From Nostoc sp. LPT (GTDB lineage Bacteria > Cyanobacteriota > Cyanobacteriia > Cyanobacteriales > Nostocaceae), in NCBI RefSeq assembly GCF_017115165.1, contig NZ_JABXKF010000184.1:85280-149279 (forward strand): 64,000 nt of DNA. Direction: 5' to 3'. The stretch's first letter is position 1, and each line of letters opens with the position of its first letter. A program made the translations under genes and the position numbers. Of the stretch, positions 8,158-17,673 are shown in pieces. Below the pieces are notes generated by a model. It was not told where the DNA came from and made no database searches. It worked only from the letters and a program-made list of their open reading frames with translations.

Positions 8158-11100
8158 ATGAACAACGCCCAAGTCAGAATCTATGAGCTATCAAAAGAAT
8201 TGAATTTGGAGAACAAAGAGTTAATAGCAATTTGCAACAAACTTAACATTGCAGTCAAAAGCTATAGCAGCAATATTTCAGAGTCTGAGGCAAAACGAAT
8301 CCGTTTGGCTGCTGAAAAACTGGCATCTAAAAATGGGACACCCAAAAATGAATTAGGTATAACCAGTCATCAACCAAAGTCACCAGAAATTATCTCTCAA
8401 AATCCACTTGCTTCACTTCACAAACAACAAATTTTGGGAATTCTTAAACCAATAATCTTAACAAATCGTCCCTTTAACACCCCAGAATTATCCATTACTA
8501 CATCTTTCCATAAAATAGATTCTGAAGATTGGGGCTATACATTAGTCAGTTCGACAATTGATAGTTTGATCAGCAATATTGAAAGTCAAACAGCCCTTGA
8601 ATCATATCCCGACTTTTGGCAGCGACGAGAGCGTGCTAACGAGCTAATATTTGATTTACTGGGCCAAGAGCCTCGCCTAGTCTATGTACGCCGCAAGGGC
8701 GCAGGTAGAAATCCTGGAGAAGAAATTTGGGATTTAACCATAGCAACAGATCAGCATGATTTCCAATTACCTGCAAGACTTGAGAAGCTAGGAAAAACAC
8801 TAGGATTTATAGCAGTTGTAGAACAAGATGGAAGGGGTAGTTTAAAGGTACTATCTGCTAAGTTGCTACAACTTTCACAAGGAAATGCTGATGGCTATGC
8901 TGTACCTTATCGTTTACGGCTACTGCCTAATCATGACTATCACATCAATATTCCGCCAACGGCATTGGCACGGATGGCAGCCATGCCTATATGCGGCGAC
9001 CATCTGCCTACAGAAGCTCATCTGCGAATTTGGGAAGTATTTTTACAGATTGAGGAAAAAATCGCTAAAGCGCGCCAATTTTGTGTGCCTTTTTTCAGTC
9101 ACAATGGCTTCGGCTTCGGAAGATCGATCACTTTTGTGATTGACATAACCTCAGCTACTGTTGACGGTTCTAATGAAAATTCCTTGGCTGTGGAAAAGTT
9201 CTGGGAACGGGTAAAACAAGCAAAGAATGAAGAGGTTAAGCTGTTCGAGACTACTCCCACAGGACAAAATAGGTGCAGCAGCCGCAAATTAGGAACTATT
9301 AAAGAAATTCTCCCAAACAGTTGCACCATCAGCATCAGGCTAAAAGACTCTCTAGCTGACGATATGGCAGCAGGACGTTATCAGCTACCAGCGACCGGAT
9401 TTTTGTTTTTCGAGGCATTTGGTGACATCCAACAGATTCAGCGTAAAAAAGAAGCCTTGACACAATTAAAACAGGGACGCACCCAAAATCCCTATTTAGG
9501 AAACTTTTTATTCGACGCTTCCCAAGCAAGACTTATTCAAGAAACTGTCGAATTGCGACCAGAGGATTTGTTGTTATTCTCAGCTAATCCTAGTCAGAAA
9601 GCAGCAGTAGAAATGGTGCTTGCATCTGAGGATTTAGTTCTCATTCAGGGGCCACCAGGTACTGGTAAAACTACCGTAATTGCCGAGATTTGCTATCAAG
9701 TTGCTCTAAGGGGTGGACGCACTCTAATTACTTCTCAAGCCAATTTAGCAGTAGATAACGCCTTGAGTAGATTAGTTCATAATCCAGTGATTCGGGCTGT
9801 GCGAAAGGGAAACGCCGAAAAAGTTGCAGAGGAAGGACAACCATTTTTAGAAAATCGAGTGATTAGCACATGGCTAGAAAATACCGCTACTGACTGCGAA
9901 AAGAATCTTACCCAACGCCTCGATAATGTAAGAGTTTTACAGTAATTATTGGCAGCATTACAACGATTCACAGCATACCTGAAAGTAGAAGAGGTATTTA
10001 AGGGAGAGCAGAATTTATTACAGACGCGTAAAGCAAATTTAGAGTCAGCTTGTACGACCCAAAAAAATGAATACAATCAAGCCGCATCCCAACTGGCCGA
10101 GGTCGAATCTCTGAAAACTGCTTTGGAGGAGTTGTTGAATCAAGCACCTTCAGTAGACTGGCAAGATCCAACACTTCTTAATTTATGGACGGGTCTGAAT
10201 AAATACACATCTACAGACGCTTCCTTGCAAAACTTTGCTGCAAATCTTCGGTTAGCAATTGATTTGGCTTCTAAACTTGGTATGGTTAAACCAAATAAGC
10301 CGCGATTTGGTTTAGCCGGTTGGTTGCAGAACACTGTAGCTTCTTGGATTACTGAAGTTCGTACAGCATTAGCCTACGCCAGTAATATAGCTATAGCAAT
10401 GACCGAAGCGGAGTTAGCTGCACAAAGTTACACACAAAATTCAGAATCTCTTGCTCGCCTAAAGTCAAATCACCAACAATTGCTTGCTAATCAGCAAAGC
10501 TTCCAATCAAGAATTAGAAATCTACACAACCGTGAATCTGAAGTCAGTTTAGCAATAAATGACCTTGATATATGGCTGTCTACAGCTAATTTAAATATCA
10601 TCAATGTATTGACACAGTGCTTACAAAATCGTCAAGACTTTACAGTTAACTTAATCTCATTACCTTCGGGATTACGAAGCATGACGATCGCAGATCAATA
10701 TCTACCCTGGCAACAAAGTATTGATCAGTGTCAGTTGAAAGTCAATGAATTAATTCAAAAATATCGCCCATGGGATAGAGTATGCAGTCGGGTTACTGAA
10801 ATCAGAGATTTACTCGTGCGGGGGCGAAATCTACTAGGTAATCGCTCAATCAATGAAGCTGCTATTTCCCAGGTGAGCGTTAGTAACGCACAAGACCCTG
10901 TGGAATCTCTCATAAAGCTGAAGCAACTAGCACAAAATAGCATCAATGAAATTGAGAAACCACTAGGAGTTTGGGGTCGGATTATTGAATGGATGCTTGC
11001 GGTTGCTGTCAAGCAGAAAAGTATGGATTCCATAGCTCAAAAATTACGTCCATATAGTCGCCGTCATAGCGCGGCAGTAACTCTTGAAGCTATTAGGAGA

Positions 11101-12950
11101 CAAGCCCAGATTATACGTCAAAGAGTTCAGCCTGTTGAAAGTGAATCGGCTATCTCCCAAATTACAAAGGAGGTGGTCAACGGCATAGTTACGAGTGCGC
11201 GTACATGGCTGAAGCAACTACAGACTGAAACCGAAAATGAGCAAAAGCAGCTTGAGGTTCAATTGAATGAACAGATGAGCTTGGCGACTAATGAACAGCA
11301 AAAAATATCTGCTAATCAAGAGCAGCTAGAAAATTATCGTAGTGAAGCTGACTTCAAATTTCAAAGAGTGATCGCACTTTCACAAGAACTTTTATCCTTT
11401 CCACACTTACCGAATGAATTAAAACTTTTAGTGCAACGATACCTCAATAATTCTTCAAATATTCTGACTGAATCCTCACAATTTACAGCAAAAATACGGA
11501 ACTGGGAAAATCGGCTAAAACAACTTGATAGTTTGATTTCCTTAATCAATCCTTTTGCTACAGTTTTGACTATCAAAGACCTGCTGGTAATTCGCATTTC
11601 TAGCTTGCAGACACAACTGAAACTTACAAAAACAAATTTCTAGAAATTCAAAGCCAAAGACAGAAAATTGTTGAGCATTTACAGCAGCAATTAGAATATA
11701 TCTCAAATGAGCGAACTTGGTGGCAGTCAATTTGGGAAGCTATTCCTGGGGAATTCAAGCCTGAAGTTGATTCTACAGACTTGTTTAATCTGGAATCCTT
11801 ACGGAATATCAAGACTCAATTTGAATATTGGCAACAGCAGCTCCAAAATGAAGAAATTTATCTCAATCGATATCAGCACTTTGTCCAAGATTGGATAGGA
11901 AAATTAAGACAGCCAACGGAAAGCGATGCCTGCGGCGGGCTACGCCTACGCACTGATTTAAGGCGGATTTATCTAAATAATGCCAACGTCATTGGTATCA
12001 CTTGTGTTCAGGCCGCAAATTATGATTTTTCACAAGAATTCAAATACTTTGATGTTGTCATTATTGATGAAGTAAGTAAATGTACTCCTCCAGAGTTATT
12101 AATCCCAGCTTTGAAAGGCAAAAAGTTAGTCATGGTAGGCGACCATCGACAATTACCACCCATGCTTGACACGAATACTTTAGAGGAAGTTTCTCAAGAG
12201 ATTGGCAGCACAAATACAGAACTAGAATTATTGCAAGAGTCACTGTTCAAAATTCAGTTTGAAACTGCTAATGATAGCATCAAAGAAATGTTAAATATTC
12301 AATATCGAATGCACCCGATTATTATGGGGGCAATCAATCAGTTTTATGATGGTAAACTAGAATGTGGGATTTTGAAGCCCGATACAAAACGCGCACATAA
12401 TTTAGCAGGCAAAATCATCCAAGAATATCACCATATTATCTGGATAAAAACGCCTGGAAGTAATGAGTTTAAAGAGGAAACCATAGGAACTTGATTTTTT
12501 AATATTCCAGAAATTAATGCGATTGAACGTCTATGTAAGCAGTTTGAGACTACTTGGGCTTCTAGAGTTGCTAATGGTGAACCAAAAAAAGAAATTGCCG
12601 TGATTACTTTTTATGGCGCTCAACTCAGGAAAATTGATGAACGCTTGCAATCTAAACATTTTCCATCGCTACAAATCACCACTGGTACAGTAGACCGATT
12701 TCAAGGTATGGAACGACCTGTTGTAATTGTGAGTATGGTTCGCAATAATAATAGAGGAGATGTGGGATTTGCCAAGAAACCGGAACGAGTTAACGTTGCA
12801 TTTTCCCGCGCTCAAGAATTACTAATAATTGTGGGTTGTCATTCGCTATTTACTCAACAGCGTCGACAAGTCGGGAGTATGTACTCCAATGTTTCAAACA
12901 TCGTGTGTCTACATGGAGGTTTCGTTGATGTTTCTCGCCTCTTCTGCTAA
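8158..12950 (+). pseudogene. UPF1/COG1112-like SF1 helicase with IF-2 N-terminal domain, broken
   Basis: Reassembled, this is one gene of about 1600 codons. It starts at ATG 8158 with an IF2_N module (MNNAQVRIYELSKELNLENK, residues 1-50), very like the start of cyanobacterial translation factor IF-2. An SF1 helicase follows: Walker A GPPGTGKT at residues 498-505, a long coiled-coil-like insertion (about 9950-11780), Walker B VVIIDEVSKC, GDHRQLPP, QYRMHP, VDRFQGMERPVVIVS and RVNVAFSRAQELL, the set of UPF1/DNA2-like COG1112 helicases. It is interrupted by an in-frame TAA at 9943-9945, a frameshift near 11630-11643 and an in-frame TGA at 12492-12494. A dispersed repeat at 11922-11952 adds DACGGLRLR in frame. 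The PLD gene overlaps its end. Sequencing error could explain one lesion, less easily all three. Confidence 0.85.
11922..11952 (+). repeat. Small dispersed repeat inserted in frame in the helicase
   Basis: AGCGATGCCTGCGGCGGGCT followed by ACGCCTACGCA reads in frame as SDACGGLRLR just upstream of the helicase DEAD-box-like motif. Relatives of this repeat lie at 441-467, 7208-7236, 21300-21330 and 25543-25575. Confidence 0.7.
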
Positions 12951-14760
12951 ACCGATTGATGACAATATCAAGAATTTTGTTGACGAAATAGAAGCGCAAA
13001 GTCCTAGTTTATCAGTTTTAGCAGCGCGTGAATTCCGTTATAGTTTACGACAAACTCAGGTAGAAGTAAACATTAAAAAACCTCGTCAGTTTAACGTACT
13101 TGAAGAATTTATCATCCGCGCCGCTATTGAATTTAAACCTCCGCCAACAGAGGATGAATTAGCCTCTATACTTGGGCTTGATTCTGTATTTATTAAAACT
13201 ACTACTACAACTCTTCGTTCCTTACAAACTCTATCACCAATATCGCCACTAACAGTTACTCCTGAAGGTCGCTCATTTTATGAAAAAGGGTCTGTACCAC
13301 AGCCGCCATATCCTATACAAATTTATGCTATTACTGACCCTTTAAGCGATAAGATAACCTTTCAATCTGAATCACTAAACGAGACAACGATAAATTTGCC
13401 TGACTTAGCAGACTTTATAACTATTGATCATACAATTGCTGATATTGCTTCCCTACCCCTTGAAGAAATACAAAAAAGTATTCAAGCTTCAGGTTTAGCA
13501 CTTCATGTGCCAGAAGAGGGAAAAATTGTAACTTCCTGTAGGGTGCTAGCTTCGACTCAAAAAATCTGGACAAAAATATCGCTTTTCGTTATTTTTGATG
13601 CTCTTGAAGATAAATTGAGCATTCAAATAAGAAATGGAAAGCAAATTTTAGAGTCAGCATCAAATTGGTTAGAATTTTTACATACTGAAGGTAAAATATC
13701 TTTGCAAGCATTATGTAAGTTGTCAACTGAAACCATAGATTTTGAACGCGAAGTCATTCTCAAGCAGAAAAATACTCAAATAGAAGCTAGACTCGAAAAT
13801 ATTCGCCAAAAGGCGCTAGAAGCTGCCACAGTGAACAATTTAAAAATAGATAATTTTACAGTGGTAGGTGAAGCTATACAGTTACGCGATGGGCAAATTG
13901 CTCAAGCTTTTATAGAAGTTTTAAATTCGGCTAAAAGTCAAGTTCTTATTTATTCTCCTTGGGTGAATCAGGCAGTTGTCAATGAAAAATTTATAACTCT
14001 TTTACAGAAATTAGCTAATCGCGGAGTCTGGATTTTAGTTGGACATGGAATTGCGCGGCGAGAAGAAGATGAGAATAAACCAATTTCACCAGAAGTAGAA
14101 AAAAAACTTCGAGCGATAAAAACACCTGATGGTTTACCATCCGTACAGGTTTTTTGGTTGGGAGATTCCCATATCAAAGAAGTAATAGTTGATAAAGAAA
14201 TCCATCTTTGCGGCTCTCATAACTGGCTATCCTATCGCGGCGATTACCTACCACGAGGTGAGTCAGTTTATAAAGTTACAATCCCACATCAAGTCCAGGA
14301 AGCTTATGAATTTCTCGCTAATCGCTTCCAAAATCACGCTCAAAAATTATGGCAAAATGCTTTAGAAAACCGCAATTCTGAACTAGCTATAGAGTCTTTA
14401 TGTGTGTGGGGTGCGCTAGGTATGGAAGATATTGCACTCAAAGAGATACAGAAAAATAATTGGCTTGAACTTCTGCCTGTATGGTTGAATGTAGCAATAC
14501 AGGGATTAAAATCGAAAAACTTCTCAGGTGATTCAGCAAGTTTTAAAACTGCACTTTCGTTGCTAAGTCAAGTTTCTATTGAAGAGGCTTTTATTGAGTT
14601 ATTGCAACAGGGATGGCGTAAAGTTATCGGCGCGATCGCAATTAACAATCCCGAAACTGCTTTCAACTTACTTAGTGATGAAGTATGGGCGCAATTTATA
14701 CGTCTCAAGATTGTTCAAGAGAGTGATTCACCCAATGATTTGATTTTGTACTGTATTTAA
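12928..14760 (+). CDS. PLD-superfamily (HKD) nuclease-like protein paired with the helicase
   Basis: A 610-residue protein from ATG 12928, which overlaps the helicase stop (12948-12950) and is preceded by TGGAGG about 9 bases upstream; this fits translational coupling. One complete phospholipase-D-type motif is visible: H415-x-K417-(x)4-D422-(x)6-G-S-x-N432. A single HKD motif suggests action as a dimer, as in Nuc-type endonucleases. An N-terminal segment (about residues 40-130) looks like a small helical or winged-helix module; the C-terminal 200 residues are helical and unassigned. COG1112 helicase plus PLD protein is the gene pair of Mokosh anti-phage systems. The frame is intact although its partner is broken. 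Confidence 0.85.
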   Translation: MFLASSAKPIDDNIKNFVDEIEAQSPSLSVLAAREFRYSLRQTQVEVNIKKPRQFNVLEEFIIRAAIEFKPPPTEDELASILGLDSVFIKTTTTTLRSLQTLSPISPLTVTPEGRSFYEKGSVPQPPYPIQIYAITDPLSDKITFQSESLNETTINLPDLADFITIDHTIADIASLPLEEIQKSIQASGLALHVPEEGKIVTSCRVLASTQKIWTKISLFVIFDALEDKLSIQIRNGKQILESASNWLEFLHTEGKISLQALCKLSTETIDFEREVILKQKNTQIEARLENIRQKALEAATVNNLKIDNFTVVGEAIQLRDGQIAQAFIEVLNSAKSQVLIYSPWVNQAVVNEKFITLLQKLANRGVWILVGHGIARREEDENKPISPEVEKKLRAIKTPDGLPSVQVFWLGDSHIKEVIVDKEIHLCGSHNWLSYRGDYLPRGESVYKVTIPHQVQEAYEFLANRFQNHAQKLWQNALENRNSELAIESLCVWGALGMEDIALKEIQKNNWLELLPVWLNVAIQGLKSKNFSGDSASFKTALSLLSQVSIEEAFIELLQQGWRKVIGAIAINNPETAFNLLSDEVWAQFIRLKIVQESDSPNDLILYCI

Positions 14761-14951
14761 CCCAGATTAGGATATTTTTCATACTCCAATAGTAATAATT
14801 TATCAGAAGACAGCCCAGAATAAATATGCCGTCTTGATTTCGCGGGAATTGGCAATTAAATAATTCTTAACCTTTGATTGACTTAAAGATAGATTCAGAG
14901 ATTCGTCTTGTTCGATACAATTTATAGGTAGAGAGAGCCGAGGAGAACAAG

Positions 14952-16091
14952 GTGGTCTTATTAAAAGGCTTTGAGATTGAGATATACACTGGCACGCCTC
15001 AAGGTGAAATCGTCGGTCTCTCCGACAAAATTGTTGCGGCTTTGGATGGATTTATGCGCGAACCAGATAGCCGCAACGTTGAATACATCACTCAACCATC
15101 TCACAATTACGAAAATTTATTGTGTGCTTTGCTGCGTCCTCGGCGGGAGTTGCGAAACTACCTCAATCGTTTGGGCGATTACACCTTAATACCAGGGAGT
15201 ACTTTATCTTTGGGTGGGGGCGATCGCTTTCTCCGTTCCGATCCAGCAAACCCATATCATGATTACATTGAGAACACCTACGGCACGAAAGTAGTTACCG
15301 CTAGCGTACACATAAATATAGGCATCAGCGATCCAGAAGTATTAATGCGGGCGTGTCGAGCGATCCGTATGGAAGCGCCCCTATTTCTCGCCCTCAGCGC
15401 CTCATCTCCCTTCTTGGATGGCAAAACTACTGGCTATCACTCCACCCGTTGGGGCGTCTTCCCACAAACGCCTAGCCATGTCCCCTTATTTGCCAGCCAC
15501 GCCGATCATATCCAGTGGGTGGAAGATCAACTCCTTGCCGGAACCATGCAGAATGTGCGGCATTTGTGGGCATCGGTACGACCAAATGGCGATCGCCGTC
15601 CTTATGACCTAAATCGCCTAGAATTGCGAATTTGCGATTTAGTCACAGATCCTATTGCCTTACTAGCAATTACTGCCTTGTTAGAAGCACGTTTGTTGCA
15701 AATAATCGAAAATCCCAGCATCGATCCGTTAACCCAAAGTACTTTCTCTGCTGAAGAACTTGTGACTCTGACTGCCGACAACGAAGCTGCTGCTGCTGCT
15801 AGTAGTCTCGATGCTCAGTTGAGACATTGGCAAGATGGTAGAAGCATCGTAGCGAGAGATTGGATTGCCGAAATGTACCAAGATGTTTGGGCGATCGCCA
15901 AGCAACAAGGTTTTAGCTGTTTCCTTTCCCCTTTGCACAAAATTCTCCGCGAAGGCAATGAAGCTCAACAGTGGTTGCAGTTACACGCAGTCGGTTTTGA
16001 CACCCACCGCGTCATCACTCAGGCTATTATTGCCACCCAAGAGCGCGAAATTGAACTCGAAGACAAATTATGTTCGTCTCTGCTGGGTTAA
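14952..16091 (+). CDS. gshA: Glutamate-cysteine ligase, cyanobacterial type
   Basis: A 379-residue protein that aligns throughout with the cyanobacterial gamma-glutamylcysteine synthetase family (GCS2-like), the first step of glutathione synthesis from Glu, Cys and ATP. Recognisable segments include FEIEIYTGTPQGEIVGLSDK at the N terminus, EYITQPSHNYE, the THxxxG-like SVHINIGISD and RLELRICDL. The GTG start at 14952 has a good ribosome site (GAGGAG) 9 bases upstream. It is monocistronic, followed by a repeat-rich spacer. Confidence 0.9.
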   Translation: MVLLKGFEIEIYTGTPQGEIVGLSDKIVAALDGFMREPDSRNVEYITQPSHNYENLLCALLRPRRELRNYLNRLGDYTLIPGSTLSLGGGDRFLRSDPANPYHDYIENTYGTKVVTASVHINIGISDPEVLMRACRAIRMEAPLFLALSASSPFLDGKTTGYHSTRWGVFPQTPSHVPLFASHADHIQWVEDQLLAGTMQNVRHLWASVRPNGDRRPYDLNRLELRICDLVTDPIALLAITALLEARLLQIIENPSIDPLTQSTFSAEELVTLTADNEAAAAASSLDAQLRHWQDGRSIVARDWIAEMYQDVWAIAKQQGFSCFLSPLHKILREGNEAQQWLQLHAVGFDTHRVITQAIIATQEREIELEDKLCSSLLG

Positions 16092-16483
16092 CTCAAAAGC
16101 CATTGGGGATTGGGCAGAGGGGCAGGGGGATGATAAAGATGACGGGGACAGGGGAGAATTATTGAACAAGTTTTTTCCTTGTCTCTTCCCAATGCCCCAT
16201 GCCCCCATCTCCTGTCTTCATACAAATGATAGATTTTATTGCAGTCACTACCAGCCCTAAAATACATAAGTACTTACTTTTTCTACACAAAACTTAATAT
16301 TTACTGATTGTAGCCAAATACCCTCTCAGGCATTGCTCTGGGATGATTTGTACTTCGTTTTAAAAATCTAATCGGTTGAGGATGCTTGATTATTATTAAC
16401 AAAACCTATGAATAGCCTCTATCTTTTGGTAGATTTAACATTGGCAATAAATTGTTTTATACAATACGTAAATTGTACGGATA
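16092..16483. other. Repeat-rich spacer between gshA and trmL
   Basis: The first half is G/A-rich low-complexity sequence (GGGGCAGGGGGATGATAAAG-like) followed by its C/T-rich counterpart (CCTTGTCTCTTCCCAATGCC), so a long imperfect hairpin is possible. The second half is AT-rich and probably carries the trmL promoter. I see no gene. Confidence 0.5.
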
Positions 16484-16945
16484 ATGCCTCAGGTAGTTTT
16501 AGTTAACCCGCAGATACCTCCTAATACAGGTAATATTGCCCGTACTTGTGCAGCTACGGGTACAGAATTGCATTTAGTTGGGCCTTTGGGGTTTGAAATT
16601 AGCGATCGCTACCTCAAAAGAGCCGGCTTAGATTACTGGCCTTATGTCAAACTACACTATTACGAATCCCTCGAAGCCTTTAAGACCGTACATCAGGAGC
16701 GTGGCGGCAGATGGTTGGGTTATACGGTTGGTGGAAATTGTAATTATGTAAGCTTTCAGTTTCAACCTGATGATTGGCTACTGTTTGGTAGTGAAACCAC
16801 GGGCTTACCACCAGCAATTCTGTCAGATTGCGATGCTACTCTGTATATTCCCATGAGCCAAGCGGGGGTTCGCAGCTTGAATCTGTCAGTAAGTGTAGCG
16901 ATTGGCTTATTTGAAACTCGTCGTCAGTTAGGCTATTTACAATAG
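16484..16945 (+). CDS. trmL: tRNA (cytidine/uridine-34 2'-O)-methyltransferase TrmL
   Basis: A compact 153-residue SPOUT methyltransferase without extra domains, the usual TrmL/YibK length. The three SPOUT motifs are present: NPQIPPNTGNIARTCAATG at residues 8-26, LLFGSETTGLP near 102-112 and RSLNLSVSVAIGLFE near 130-144, forming the trefoil-knot SAM site. TrmL methylates the wobble ribose of tRNA-Leu isoacceptors. The ATG start at 16484 is preceded by an AT-rich leader. A perfect 8 bp arm hairpin (16961-16982) lies just downstream. Confidence 0.92.
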   Translation: MPQVVLVNPQIPPNTGNIARTCAATGTELHLVGPLGFEISDRYLKRAGLDYWPYVKLHYYESLEAFKTVHQERGGRWLGYTVGGNCNYVSFQFQPDDWLLFGSETTGLPPAILSDCDATLYIPMSQAGVRSLNLSVSVAIGLFETRRQLGYLQ

Positions 16946-17673
16946 TTGTTTACATTGATGATTATAAGTGTATTTACTTATAACCTTTCCAGAAACCTAT
17001 TAGACAATTTATTTGTGACTGCAAAAATTTTCTTGGTGACAGCAAGAAGATGTAAAACAATATACCAAAAATTGGGTTTGTTCGCAAAATGTAGTGGAAG
17101 ATACTTACAAGTATAGTAAGGTTATTATAAGAAATTTGTATATGAAACTTGGGATATTGCCAAATTTGAATGATAGATTTTGATGAATTTAAAACATCCT
17201 AAACTAGGAACAAAATTGCTAAAATCCAGTCATGTCTTACATTTGAGCTATTTTGGCTCAATAAAGGACAGAAATCAGCCCAAAAGTAGTCGATAGTTAA
17301 TACGGTTGTTTTTTAGGGAATAATCAACGTAAAGTCTCGTGTTGAGAAGACGGATGAGGTAGAAATATCTTGAAGATATCTACAGCAGGGGGCATAACTT
17401 TTCCAGAAGTCGCCGCAATTTAATTTTCAGCAGCGACTTGGACTTGGCAAATAGTTTGTCCAGTCTCCGCGATTGACGCAAGACAAACGCGGATAATGGT
17501 AAAGAGTAAAATCGTCCTAAGTGGTGTTAGGAGTGGTTCGGACAAGTAAACACAGCAAAATTTAAGTTTTGCTAACAGATGTGAACTTGTTTAAATCAGA
17601 GAAGCAGGTTAATCTTGCGTAAGCATCTCTGGTGAATGTGATCTCGATCTATCGTTTGTTGTGATCTAAATCA
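16946..17673 (+). promoter_or_regulatory. Long leader region upstream of the M23 endopeptidase, with stem-loops
   Basis: 728 bp without a gene. After the hairpin TTATAAGT-GTATTT-ACTTATAA (16961-16982), the part nearest the next gene contains several stems: GTAG..ATATCTT-G-AAGATAT-CTAC (about 17361-17386), AGTCGC...GCGACT (about 17408-17440) and CCGCG...CGCGG (about 17467-17493). The GC-richer stretch 17330-17560 between AT-rich flanks looks like a structured 5' leader. I could not match it to a known riboswitch consensus. Confidence 0.35.

Noticed and set aside
17330..17560. Leader considered as a ydaO-type c-di-AMP riboswitch
   Set aside because: The conserved core motifs of that riboswitch could not be found, so only a generic structured leader is reported.
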